DNA of 14,967 bases from Methanobacteriota archaeon (GTDB lineage Archaea > Hydrothermarchaeota > Hydrothermarchaeia > Hydrothermarchaeales > SZUA-236). The position numbers and the translations under genes are program-made. The notes under the pieces are model-generated. The model did no database searches. It was not told the DNA's origin and saw nothing but the letters and a program-made list of their open reading frames with translations. This document shows, piece by piece, positions 1-6,434 of this stretch; the first letter of the stretch is position 1; the number at the start of each line of letters is the position of its first letter. The stretch spans positions 1-14,967 of the forward strand of contig RFHW01000012.1 in NCBI GenBank assembly GCA_003695745.1, given 5' to 3'.

Positions 1-2
1 TC

Positions 3-2333
3 ATCAGGCTTGATGAAGAGATGAGGATCATCTATGAGAACCCCCGTATGAAGGAGATACTGGGGGTTCCAGAGGGCGAGGAGTCGAAGGCCCTTGGCAT
101 GGACATCAGAAAGGTGCCCTCTCTAGTGAAGGCAGGGCTTGTGCCGATGTTTGATGAGCTTGCAGGGGGGCGTGATGTGGAGGGCGAGACGCCTTTTGTC
201 TCCATCTACGGCAGGGAGTCGGTCCTGAGATTCACAGGGGTCCCGCTCTTTGAGGACGGGCGTTTCTCAGGCGCCCTGCTCATGGTGGAGGACGTCACAG
301 AGCGCAGGAGGATGGAGGAGGAGCTGCGGAGGGCGAAGGATGACTTGGAGCGCATCTTCAACTCCATAAGCGATCCTGTCATGGTGCTGGACACCGAGCA
401 CAACATCATCAAGGCCAATCCAGCGGCACGGAAGGCAGCCGGACTTTCCCTTGAGCAGATGTCGGGTGAGAAATGCTATCGCTTCTTCCATGGAACAGAT
501 TCGCCGCCTGAGGGCTGCCCCCATGAGAAGCTCCTCAGATCAAATCATCCTGAGACCATGGAGATGGTAATGGAGACCCTTGAAGGCACATACCTTGTTA
601 CTGTTGCCCCAATCCTCAGCGAAAGCGGCAGGATAGAGGGTGTGCTGCACATTGCAAAAGACATCACAGAGCGCAAGCGGGCTGAGGAAGCTCTGCGGAG
701 GTCGGAGGAGAAATATCAGGCGGTGGTTGAGAACAGCCTTGACGGCATCGTGATCCATCAGGACGGTGTGATCGTCTTCGCCAATGCTGCGGCCGCGCGC
801 CTCACAGGCTACAGGGTGGAGGACTTCATCGGCAAGAATATCATGGACTTTGTCGCCCCTGAGCACCGTGAGAAGGTGGCCCGGAACTACAGAGACCGGC
901 TTGCCGGGAAAAAGGTGCCCCATATCTATGAGATAGATGTTGTCAGGAAGGACGGCTCCACCCTGCCTGTGGAGGTCAACGTGAACCTCATGAGCTACAT
1001 GGGCAGCCCCTCGGCTCTGGTGTATATCCGCGACATCACCGAGCGCAAGAAGGCTGAGGAGGCGCTCAAACATCATCTTGAGGAGCTGCAGACCATCTCT
1101 GAGATCGACAGGAGCATAATCGAGAAGCCAGACCTCTCATCCCTGCTCAGGTTCATTGTGGAGAGGGCGAAGAAGCTCACAGGGGCTGATGCCGCCTTCT
1201 TCGGCTTCGTCGAGGGTGATGTGATAGTGCACCGGGTCTTTCGAGGCGTTCGCACCAAGGCCTTCAAGAGGATCAGGCTCGGCAGAGGCATGGGTGTGGG
1301 CTGGCTCGCCCTTGAGAAGCGGGAGCCTGTGGCCGTGGAGGACTATCTCGCAAGAAAGGACATAGTTGAAAGGCTGCCAGAGGATGCTCTGAGGTCCATC
1401 AGGGAGGAGGGTGTGACCTCCATTCTAAGTGTTCCCTTCCTCTCAGGCAGCGGGGCGCCTCTGGGCGTGCTCTATGTGGCCAACCGCAGCAGGACAGGTT
1501 TCACAGATGAGCAGGTCAGGACCCTCACAGCCCTTGCCGGTCAGACGGCCCTCGTCCTTGAGCATGCCAAGCTCCATGAGGAGACAAGGCGCGCCTATGA
1601 GGAGCTCAAGACCCTTGATGAGCTGAAGGCCAACATCATCGCCAATGTGAGCCACGAGCTCAGGACGCCCCTGACAATCGCCAGCACAGCCCTCGAGCTC
1701 TGCCTCAGCGATGATGTGCCGGATGAGGAGCGAAGAGAGCTCCTTGAGATGGCTCAGGAGGCCCTGTGGCGCCAGAACATGGTGGTCGAAAACCTCATAG
1801 AGGCCGCGGCCATGTCTGCCGTGGAGAAAAGGCTGAGGCTCAAGCCGGTTGACCTCGCCAGGGTGATAGAGCAGGTGCGCAATGAGTTCACACCCGTGCT
1901 GATCAAGGAGAAGCTGCGGATGCAGAGCAGCGTGGAGCCAGATCTCCCTCTGGTCAGGGCAGACAGGGAAAAGCTTCTCCTTGTGTTGCGCAATCTCGTG
2001 GGGAACGCCGTAAAGTTTAATAAGGAAGGCGGGAGCATAACAATCAAAGCGGGTGTAAAGAGCGGGATGGTCGAGGTCTGCGTCGCCGACACAGGCGTAG
2101 GAATACCCAAGAGCGAGATTGGCAGGATCTTCGACCGCCTCTATCAGGTGGACAGCTCGACAACCCGTGTCCATGGAGGCACAGGAATGGGTCTTGCAAT
2201 CGTAAAGGAGATAGTGGAGGCCCATGGCGGCAGGATAACTGTTGAAAGCAGGGTGGGAAAGGGCAGCCAGTTCTGCTTCACCCTTCCCATCCAGAAGGGG
2301 GGACGTGACAATGGCAAAGATACTTATCGTTGA
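3..2333 (+). CDS. PAS/GAF sensor histidine kinase, 5' partial
   Basis: Cytoplasmic-looking sensor kinase that should autophosphorylate on His and pass phosphate to a receiver. Residue numbers count from the ATG at 21, but the frame is open to the window edge and the codons before that ATG continue a PAS fold, so the true start lies upstream. Order: partial PAS (1-95), PAS (about 110-218) with a CY..FHG....GCP Cys motif, PAS (about 230-342), GAF (about 355-515), HisKA with [10 protein letters not shown] (phospho-acceptor His545), and HATPase_c (about 645-762) with N box NAVKFN, G1 DTGVGI, F box and G2 GGTGMGLAI. All catalytic boxes look intact. The PAS linkers carry the usual TER-(K/R)-(K/R)-AEEAL coiled-coil pattern. 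No membrane segment is visible in the part present. It overlaps the receiver gene that follows by 23 nt, so the two are probably translated together as a two-component pair. Signal unknown. Confidence 0.95.
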   Translation: MRLDEEMRIIYENPRMKEILGVPEGEESKALGMDIRKVPSLVKAGLVPMFDELAGGRDVEGETPFVSIYGRESVLRFTGVPLFEDGRFSGALLMVEDVTERRRMEEELRRAKDDLERIFNSISDPVMVLDTEHNIIKANPAARKAAGLSLEQMSGEKCYRFFHGTDSPPEGCPHEKLLRSNHPETMEMVMETLEGTYLVTVAPILSESGRIEGVLHIAKDITERKRAEEALRRSEEKYQAVVENSLDGIVIHQDGVIVFANAAAARLTGYRVEDFIGKNIMDFVAPEHREKVARNYRDRLAGKKVPHIYEIDVVRKDGSTLPVEVNVNLMSYMGSPSALVYIRDITERKKAEEALKHHLEELQTISEIDRSIIEKPDLSSLLRFIVERAKKLTGADAAFFGFVEGDVIVHRVFRGVRTKAFKRIRLGRGMGVGWLALEKREPVAVEDYLARKDIVERLPEDALRSIREEGVTSILSVPFLSGSGAPLGVLYVANRSRTGFTDEQVRTLTALAGQTALVLEHAKLHEETRRAYEELKTLDELKANIIANVSHELRTPLTIASTALELCLSDDVPDEERRELLEMAQEALWRQNMVVENLIEAAAMSAVEKRLRLKPVDLARVIEQVRNEFTPVLIKEKLRMQSSVEPDLPLVRADREKLLLVLRNLVGNAVKFNKEGGSITIKAGVKSGMVEVCVADTGVGIPKSEIGRIFDRLYQVDSSTTRVHGGTGMGLAIVKEIVEAHGGRITVESRVGKGSQFCFTLPIQKGGRDNGKDTYR

Positions 2334-2673
2334 CGATGAGGAGAACATAGTCATCCTGACAAGCAGGATACCGAAAAGAAACGGCTATGCGGTGGTGGCG
2401 GCCACCGACGGGAGCGAGTGCCTCAGGATCCTTGAGCAGGAGAAGCCTGATCTGATCCTCCTTGATGTGATGATGCCCGGCGACGACGGCTGGGTGATAT
2501 GCAGGAAGATCAAGGAGAACAAGAAGACCAGAGACATACCTGTGGCCATGTTCACGGTCCGCACAAGCGAGGACTCTGTTGAAAGAAGCCTTGAATGTGC
2601 GGAGGCTCAGATCGACAAGCCCTTCAAATCAGAGGAGCTGCTCTCTGTTGTGAGAAGGCTGCTGAAAGAGTGA
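2311..2673 (+). CDS. Stand-alone response regulator receiver protein
   Basis: A 120-residue CheY-like receiver with no output domain. The acidic pocket D8-D9 follows ILIV, the phospho-acceptor is D52 in [11 protein letters not shown]82 lies in MFT, and K103 is in DKPF, so all conserved receiver residues are present. The start is the ATG at 2311 ([10 protein letters not shown]), which begins exactly at the first receiver strand. An in-frame ATG at 2242 would only add translated kinase sequence. It starts inside the 3' end of the kinase gene and is therefore its likely partner. Such single-domain receivers can relay phosphate or act by protein contact; which applies here cannot be seen. Confidence 0.94.
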   Translation: MAKILIVDDEENIVILTSRIPKRNGYAVVAATDGSECLRILEQEKPDLILLDVMMPGDDGWVICRKIKENKKTRDIPVAMFTVRTSEDSVERSLECAEAQIDKPFKSEELLSVVRRLLKE

Positions 2674-2703
2674 GCTGAAACTCTCATTGCCCAGGCCAAC
2701 CCG

Positions 2704-3294
2704 TCAGTTGAGCTTCAATACCTCTACAGCCGCCTCTTCCTGTGTCTTTCCGCCGAAGATCTCTGTGAGAAGTATCCTTCCCTCAGATGATAGGGGGAGC
2801 CTGTATGTGTAGAGGACCACATCCATGACCTCGAAGGGATATTCGACGAGGAGGGTGGCAGAGACAGCAAGGCTGTCATCGGCTCTCTGAAAGGTGGTCT
2901 TCAACACCTCATCCATGGTCTCTGTTTTAACAGGCACGTCTTCAAGCCTGATCACCCTGCTGCTGCCGGAAGGCACAGCGATGTCATGGAGCCCCTCCTC
3001 ATAGACCGGGACGCCTTCAAAATATAGCGTTAGCTGGGTGTTCCCAAGCGTCACATCGCCGTCTCTGTTGGTGATGTTTATGGAAAGGTCAAAATAGGTC
3101 CTGTCTGAATAGCGCAGGACCTCTGTGTCCACAACCCCCGGGGCATCGGCCTCTCTCGCTACAAAAGCCATCTCAAGGGATCCGAGCTCTCGCAAATGCC
3201 CCCTCCTCTCATCGCTGAAGCGGCTGTAAAGAATGGATATGGAGGTCAATAGGAGAAGGGCTGCTGCAACTGACAGCCACCGCCTGCGGCTCAT
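2704..3294 (-). CDS. Membrane-anchored LEA14-like extracytoplasmic protein
   Basis: A 196-residue protein with Arg residues at the N-terminus (SRRRW) followed by a hydrophobic segment at about 6-22, read as a signal anchor. The rest is rich in beta-forming stretches: FDLSINITNRDGDVTLGN, then a strand pair ending VPSGSSRVIRLEDVPV. This alternation resembles the LEA14/water-stress fold found in archaeal secreted proteins, but that is a shape-level judgement. The C-terminal part (about 140-196) has no recognised family. The start codon lies about 28 nt from the centre of a palindromic TATA box shared with the divergent gene at 3350, implying a leaderless mRNA. It converges on the receiver gene with a 30-nt gap. 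Confidence 0.72.
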   Translation of the reverse strand: MSRRRWLSVAAALLLLTSISILYSRFSDERRGHLRELGSLEMAFVAREADAPGVVDTEVLRYSDRTYFDLSINITNRDGDVTLGNTQLTLYFEGVPVYEEGLHDIAVPSGSSRVIRLEDVPVKTETMDEVLKTTFQRADDSLAVSATLLVEYPFEVMDVVLYTYRLPLSSEGRILLTEIFGGKTQEEAAVEVLKLN

Positions 3295-3316
3295 ACAGTG
3301 ACGATGGAGAAGATAG

Positions 3317-3328
3317 ATTTATATAAAT
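3317..3328. promoter_or_regulatory. Palindromic TATA box of a bidirectional promoter
   Basis: ATTTATATAAAT is a perfect 12-nt palindrome. Its centre is 27.5 nt from the A of the ATG at 3350 on the plus strand and 28.5 nt from the ATG at 3294 on the minus strand. This is the usual archaeal TATA-to-start distance, so both mRNAs should begin at or next to their start codons. The purine-rich AGATAG before it favours BRE orientation toward the plus strand. Confidence 0.72.
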
Positions 3329-3349
3329 AACTGAGGGAAGTTGAGGCTG

Positions 3350-4000
3350 ATGAAAGAAGCTGTTAAAGGGCAGGCTGAAGGGTCCGTCGAGGAAGAAAGG
3401 AAGGACGGCAGAGGCTCTGAAGCGCCTGCAAAGAAGCTCAACAAGAAGCTCGTCGCTGGTGGGGCGCTGGGCCTTGTAATATTGTTTGCAGCGCTCTACA
3501 TATATGGCGGCGCTCTCCCGGACGGGGAGAAGGAGGTCAACGCAGCTGGGATGAGGGATATTGGCGCTGTCAGGGTCTGGGGAGACGGGATGCCCGGCTA
3601 CGACATAGACCGCGATGGCAGGGCAGACTATCTCTCTGAGGGATTCGGATACTACAAAGAGCTGTACAACGGGGGCGGATTTCAATACCGCGCTGGGAAG
3701 ATGGAGCTCAAGGAATTCTCCATAAACCTCACCCTTCCAGAGCTGAGCTTCAGACCCGATGACATCGTTGAAAGCGGTGTGGGCAGCGTGGTGAGCTTCA
3801 CCGCCGAGAACAGCAGCCAGAACGTGGAAGCCACCGTTATCTACAAGACGCTGGGCCCTTCTCTGGACACATACAACCTTATAGTAAGATATTCAGATGG
3901 AAAGACATATAGATTTATAGATGTAATATCTGAAGAAGGCGGCGGCACCATCGAGAACGAAGAGGTTGAGATCGCAGGACACGTCGCATTCAGAGAGTGA
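3350..4000 (+). CDS. Single-pass membrane protein with extracytoplasmic domain, unknown function
   Basis: A 216-residue protein not assigned to a family. A charged cytoplasmic tail (1-33, Lys/Glu-rich, ending KKLNKK) precedes one hydrophobic segment at about 33-50. An external domain follows. It contains YDIDRDGRADYL, a D-x-D-x-D-G-x-x-D pattern like calcium-binding loops of dockerin or EF-hand type, then beta-rich sequence with several N-x-S/T sites. The start is the ATG at 3350; a TTG at 3341 is in frame but lies closer to the TATA box than a normal transcript start. It shares its promoter with the divergent anchored protein, so the two may work together at the cell surface. Confidence 0.72.
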   Translation: MKEAVKGQAEGSVEEERKDGRGSEAPAKKLNKKLVAGGALGLVILFAALYIYGGALPDGEKEVNAAGMRDIGAVRVWGDGMPGYDIDRDGRADYLSEGFGYYKELYNGGGFQYRAGKMELKEFSINLTLPELSFRPDDIVESGVGSVVSFTAENSSQNVEATVIYKTLGPSLDTYNLIVRYSDGKTYRFIDVISEEGGGTIENEEVEIAGHVAFRE

Positions 4001-4002
4001 AA

Positions 4003-4038
4003 GCCAAAAAACCAACCCCACAATGCCAAAAAACCAAC
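4003..4038 (+). repeat. 14-bp direct repeat before tRNA-Leu
   Basis: GCCAAAAAACCAAC occurs at 4003-4016 and again at 4025-4038, a 22-nt period, in the short gap between the membrane protein gene and tRNA-Leu. No good TATA box is seen at the expected place, so these A-tract units may be part of the tRNA promoter; that is inference. Confidence 0.7.
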
Positions 4039-4051
4039 TAATAAAAGATAT

Positions 4052-4136
4052 GCGGGGGTAGCCAAGTCCGGTCAAAGGCGCTAGATTCAGGGTCTAGTCT
4101 CACAGGAGTCCGAGGGTTCAAATCCCTTCCCCCGCA
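4052..4136 (+). tRNA. tRNA-Leu (CAG)
   Basis: An 85-nt class II tRNA. The acceptor GCGGGGG pairs with CCCCCGC, with discriminator A at 4136. The anticodon stem CTAGA/TCTAG closes a loop with anticodon CAG (leucine codon CUG). A long variable arm lies before the T-arm, which has loop TTCAAAT and ends in a G-U pair. There is no intron and no encoded CCA. Confidence 0.96.
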
Positions 4137-4148
4137 CTTGTCACCCTC

Positions 4149-4210
4149 ATTCGGACTTCGACTGTTGTCTTCGTCCGAATTTCGCTCGACACCGAGGGAG
4201 TAGTCCGAAT
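4149..4210. repeat. GTCCGAAT repeats, inverted and direct
   Basis: The 8-mer GTCCGAAT appears at 4173-4180 and 4203-4210 and inverted at 4149-4156, so the first two copies can form an 8-bp hairpin 12 nt after tRNA-Leu. A near copy in the longer match GTAGTCCGAA occurs at 4200-4209 and again at 4360-4369, next to the recombinase stop. This may be a recombinase site or a processing/termination hairpin; neither is shown. Confidence 0.6.
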
Positions 4211-4370
4211 ATATTTTGGCCGAGCCCGTACATTCCATTTGGGATTTAGCGAGGTTGGGAAGGTGGATTTGTTTTTCAATCAATCTATCTGTCTATATGA
4301 TATAATGTCCATTTTTATACATCTAATCATTGCACAACAGGTATCCCAGTGAACGTCGGTAGTCCGAAAT

Positions 4371-5252
4371 TCACCGGAAAAGGGGTTTTCCGCGGCCTCT
4401 GAGGACAGCAGGCAGCCGCGCCCTCTTCTTGGAGATCAGCTGCTGCACCCTGTTGAAGGTCTCCCGGTCCACGATGGCCTCGTGAGGAGCGGAGCGGACG
4501 ATCCCGTCCCATGCCATGTCCCCGCAGTAAAGGGGGTTTTTCAATATGTTGGCCACGGTGCGCTTATCCCATCTCCCGCCACGTTTTGTAGGTATTCTGG
4601 CTCTGTTCAGCTCTTTTGCTATCTCCCCCATGCTTTTGCCGTCCAGATATCTTGAATATATCTTTTTAACGGTTTTTGCTTCTTCTTCGTTTATGAACAG
4701 CCTGTTCTCACTGTAATCATATCCAAAGGGGTGGTTGAATCCAAGATACGGGCTTTTTTCTGGATCAAGACTCTCAACAGGGGTTTTTGCCTTCTGATGC
4801 ATCCCGGCGTAGACCCTCTCGCCGATCTGCTCGCTCTCGAGCTGGGCTATCCTCTGGATGATGTCCACCACGAAGCGACCCATGGCGGTGCTCGTGTCCA
4901 GGCTCTCGGTCATGCTCACAAACTCCTTGTTATGCTTCCGGAGCTCATCCATCATCTCCATGAAGTTCCGTGAGTTCCGGTGGATCCGATCCATCTTCAG
5001 GACCAGAAGGACATCCCAGTTCTCCATCTCTGCCATCATGGCCTGATAGGCCGGACGCCTTATGTCCCTTCCAGAGTAGCCGTCATCTACGAACTCTTTG
5101 TAGACGATCCATCCCCGGGCCTGGCAGTAGCTCTTGAGCCGCTCCAGCTGTGCCTCAAGGCTGAACCCCTCCTTTGCCTGGTCCTCGGTGGAGACCCTTG
5201 TATAAAGGGCCGCCCTCAGGTCCGGCGACTCCAGGATCTTCTGCCTCTTCAT
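4371..5252 (-). CDS. Serine site-specific recombinase
   Basis: Resolvase/invertase-superfamily recombinase that cuts and rejoins DNA through a 5'-phosphoserine. With the ATG at 5252 it has 293 residues. The N-terminal catalytic domain shows LYTRVSTEDQ (nucleophile Ser21), DDGYSGRD and LKMDRIHRN with the conserved Arg residues. The middle DNA-binding Recombinase domain (about 150-265) includes GYDYSENRL and NILKNPLYCGD. The Cys-rich zinc ribbon and long coiled coil of the largest members are absent; the chain stops soon after the Recombinase domain. A GTG at 5273 would add seven residues but lies only about 7 nt from the TATA box at 5280-5287, so the ATG is preferred. It lies alone between two tRNA genes, which suggests a remnant or minimal mobile element. 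Its partner DNA sites are unknown. Confidence 0.93.
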   Translation of the reverse strand: MKRQKILESPDLRAALYTRVSTEDQAKEGFSLEAQLERLKSYCQARGWIVYKEFVDDGYSGRDIRRPAYQAMMAEMENWDVLLVLKMDRIHRNSRNFMEMMDELRKHNKEFVSMTESLDTSTAMGRFVVDIIQRIAQLESEQIGERVYAGMHQKAKTPVESLDPEKSPYLGFNHPFGYDYSENRLFINEEEAKTVKKIYSRYLDGKSMGEIAKELNRARIPTKRGGRWDKRTVANILKNPLYCGDMAWDGIVRSAPHEAIVDRETFNRVQQLISKKRARLPAVLRGRGKPLFR

Positions 5253-5279
5253 AGCCTTACAACTGGCGCTCACCCGGAC

Positions 5280-5287
5280 ATATAAAC
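5280..5287 (-). promoter_or_regulatory. TATA box of the recombinase gene
   Basis: On the minus strand this reads GTTTATAT after a purine-rich GGAAAG that would serve as BRE. Its centre is about 31 nt before the ATG at 5252, giving a leader of about five nt. This decides the start in favour of the ATG over the upstream GTG. Confidence 0.6.
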
Positions 5288-5431
5288 CTTTCCAGCGCTA
5301 AAAATGAAAAATGCATTTCGAAGGCTTTTGCGCATCCCTGATATAGGTTTCTGATCTCCCCTATGGCCTTGAAATCGATTTTTCTCAGGATATGGCTCCG
5401 GTAGGCTGTCTTCTGTGCATAGAGCTGTTTA

Positions 5432-5494
5432 TCAATAAATCAATAAGTCAATCATTATGTTGCTCCTTCAATCTATATTTCAATCTTTCAATAG
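5432..5494 (+). repeat. TCAAT short repeats upstream of the 5561 gene
   Basis: Three tandem 8-nt units TCAATAAA, TCAATAAG, TCAATCAT fill 5432-5455. Three further units TTCAATCT, TTCAATCT, TTCAATAG lie at 5467-5474, 5479-5486 and 5487-5494, ending just before the TATA box. Their position suggests activator or repressor sites for the gene at 5561, by inference only. Confidence 0.6.
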
Positions 5495-5498
5495 AAAA

Positions 5499-5507
5499 AT
5501 ATATAAA
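5499..5507 (+). promoter_or_regulatory. TATA box of the 5561 gene
   Basis: ATATATAAA follows AGAAAA, a plausible BRE. Transcription would start near 5530, leaving a leader of about 30 nt that carries GGGTGA at 5549-5554, six nt before the ATG. Confidence 0.6.
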
Positions 5508-5560
5508 TAAATAGCACGATATATATCTTTGCCAATCAACTTAGAAGAGGGTGAAGGCCA

Positions 5561-5908
5561 ATGGAATTTGAAGAATTCTGGGAAGGCACGAAAAGATTTT
5601 TAGAGAAGGGGGTGGAGCTTGAAACAATAACAAAGGCAAGGTTCAAAGCCGAGTTTGACAGAGATGCAGGGGTGATAGTGGTAGTTCCTGCGTCCACCGG
5701 GCTCCCGAGGGACATAAACAAGGGAGACTTCAGGAACGTCTACGAAAGGATGAAAGAGCTCAGGCGGAAATTCAGGGACATCATGCGGCCGGCGCTCTAT
5801 CAGAGGATCACCAGGAACTCCTCATATATCCTGCCCATAATCAGGGCTGTGCAGACAGAAGGGGGCAAGCAGAAGACCCTTGAAGAAGAGAAAAATGTTA
5901 CAGGATAA
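5561..5908 (+). CDS. Conserved-looking small protein of unknown function
   Basis: A 115-residue soluble protein that I cannot place in a named family. It begins MEFEEFWEGTKRFL, a likely amphipathic helix, followed by basic and acidic stretches. VVVPASTGLPRDINKGDF and then ITRNSSYILPII look like conserved motifs of a compact DNA- or nucleotide-related domain, but this is impression only. There are no Cys residues and no membrane segment. The tail is Lys/Glu-rich. The start is well supported by a Shine-Dalgarno site six nt upstream and a strong TATA box before that. Its stop lies 11 nt before tRNA-Ser, so the two may be cotranscribed or the tRNA promoter lies inside the last codons. It may belong to the same acquired segment as the recombinase. 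Confidence 0.75.
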   Translation: MEFEEFWEGTKRFLEKGVELETITKARFKAEFDRDAGVIVVVPASTGLPRDINKGDFRNVYERMKELRRKFRDIMRPALYQRITRNSSYILPIIRAVQTEGGKQKTLEEEKNVTG

Positions 5909-5919
5909 GTAACAAAAAT

Positions 5920-6005
5920 GCCGGGGTAGCCTAGCCCGGAAAGGCGGTAGGCTCGAGACCTACTTCACCAACTGGTGAGCAGGAGTTCAAATCTCCTCCC
6001 CGGCG
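5920..6005 (+). tRNA. tRNA-Ser (CGA)
   Basis: An 86-nt class II tRNA. The acceptor GCCGGGG pairs with CCCCGGC, and the discriminator is G, the serine identity base. The anticodon stem GTAGG/CCTAC closes a loop with anticodon CGA (codon UCG). The variable arm pairs TTCACC with GGTGAG, and the T-arm is AGGAG/CTCCT. There is no intron and no encoded CCA. Confidence 0.96.
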
Positions 6006-6039
6006 CTTTCCACCTTCAACCCCCGCCCTCGGTAAAAGA

Positions 6040-6047
6040 TTTATATC
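6040..6047 (+). promoter_or_regulatory. TATA box of the membrane Cys protein/protease operon
   Basis: TTTATATC follows GGTAAAAGA, a good BRE. The centre is about 26.5 nt before the ATG at 6070, so the mRNA should start at the start codon. No ribosome binding site is seen before that ATG, which agrees with leaderless initiation. Confidence 0.68.
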
Positions 6048-6069
6048 GCTGCGCCGTGGAATATGGTAT

Positions 6070-6414
6070 ATGGAATTTATTTATGTGCTGGTCATCTCGG
6101 CAGCGATAACAGGGGGCATCGTCTACGGGGTAGGCCGGTTTTCACGAGGCAGAAGAAGGCCCTCTAAAAAGAGCCTTCTAGATGGGCTTGACCTGGAGAT
6201 TGATGAGGATTTTCTGGAGGATGTGGATAGCGGTTTTGAGGGAAGGGTCTACAGAAAGGCCGCTGAAACAGAGGCAAGGGAGTCGAAGCCCGCCGGGAAG
6301 GTGAGCGAATACCCCCCTTGTTTTGGCACAGCAGATGCATACAGCACCTGCAAGCGCGACTGCTCTGTTCTGGACGAGTGCGCATCAACCATAAAGATCC
6401 TTGAGGGGCTTTAG
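6070..6414 (+). CDS. Small membrane-anchored protein with C-terminal Cys motif
   Basis: A 114-residue protein. One hydrophobic segment at about 3-22 (IYVLVISAAITGGIVYGV) is followed by a basic stretch GRFSRGRRR, so the bulk should face the cytoplasm. After an acidic linker the C-terminus carries PPCFGTADAYSTCKRDCSVLDEC, a C-x9-C-x3-C-x5-C array (Cys positions about 83-103) that could bind zinc or an Fe-S cluster. I do not recognise a named family. It is the first gene of a probable operon: its stop is 20 nt before the HtrA-like protease start, and a TATA box lies only before this gene. It may help the protease or sense something for it, but nothing shows this directly. Confidence 0.78.
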   Translation: MEFIYVLVISAAITGGIVYGVGRFSRGRRRPSKKSLLDGLDLEIDEDFLEDVDSGFEGRVYRKAAETEARESKPAGKVSEYPPCFGTADAYSTCKRDCSVLDECASTIKILEGL

Positions 6415-6434
6415 ATCAAGGAGGGGGACAGGCG

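Larger units (their letters stand above)
5253..5560. other. 308-bp gene-free region with two divergent promoters
   Basis: It holds the recombinase promoter on the left and the promoter of the 115-residue gene on the right. About 5290-5430 shows no gene, RNA or clear structure to me. From 5432 on it becomes AT-rich with short repeats. No coding frame with a plausible start was seen. Confidence 0.6.

Noticed and set aside
1443-2354. 303-residue minus-strand frame opposite the kinase
   Set aside because: Shadow of the GC-rich kinase gene; no domain, no start signal, composition like an antisense frame.
4038-4283. 81-residue minus-strand frame containing GGRDLNPRTPV
   Set aside because: This is the well-known false protein produced by translating the antisense of a tRNA gene; it runs across tRNA-Leu.
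4327-4512. Frameshifted C-terminus of the recombinase in another minus frame
   Set aside because: The alternative frame has no zinc-ribbon Cys and no family resemblance, so a frameshift is not supported; the short form seems native.
4280-5476. 9-nt direct repeat TCAATCTAT at 4280-4288 and 5468-5476 flanking the recombinase, as attachment sites
   Set aside because: Too short and in AT-rich DNA where such a match is fairly likely by chance.
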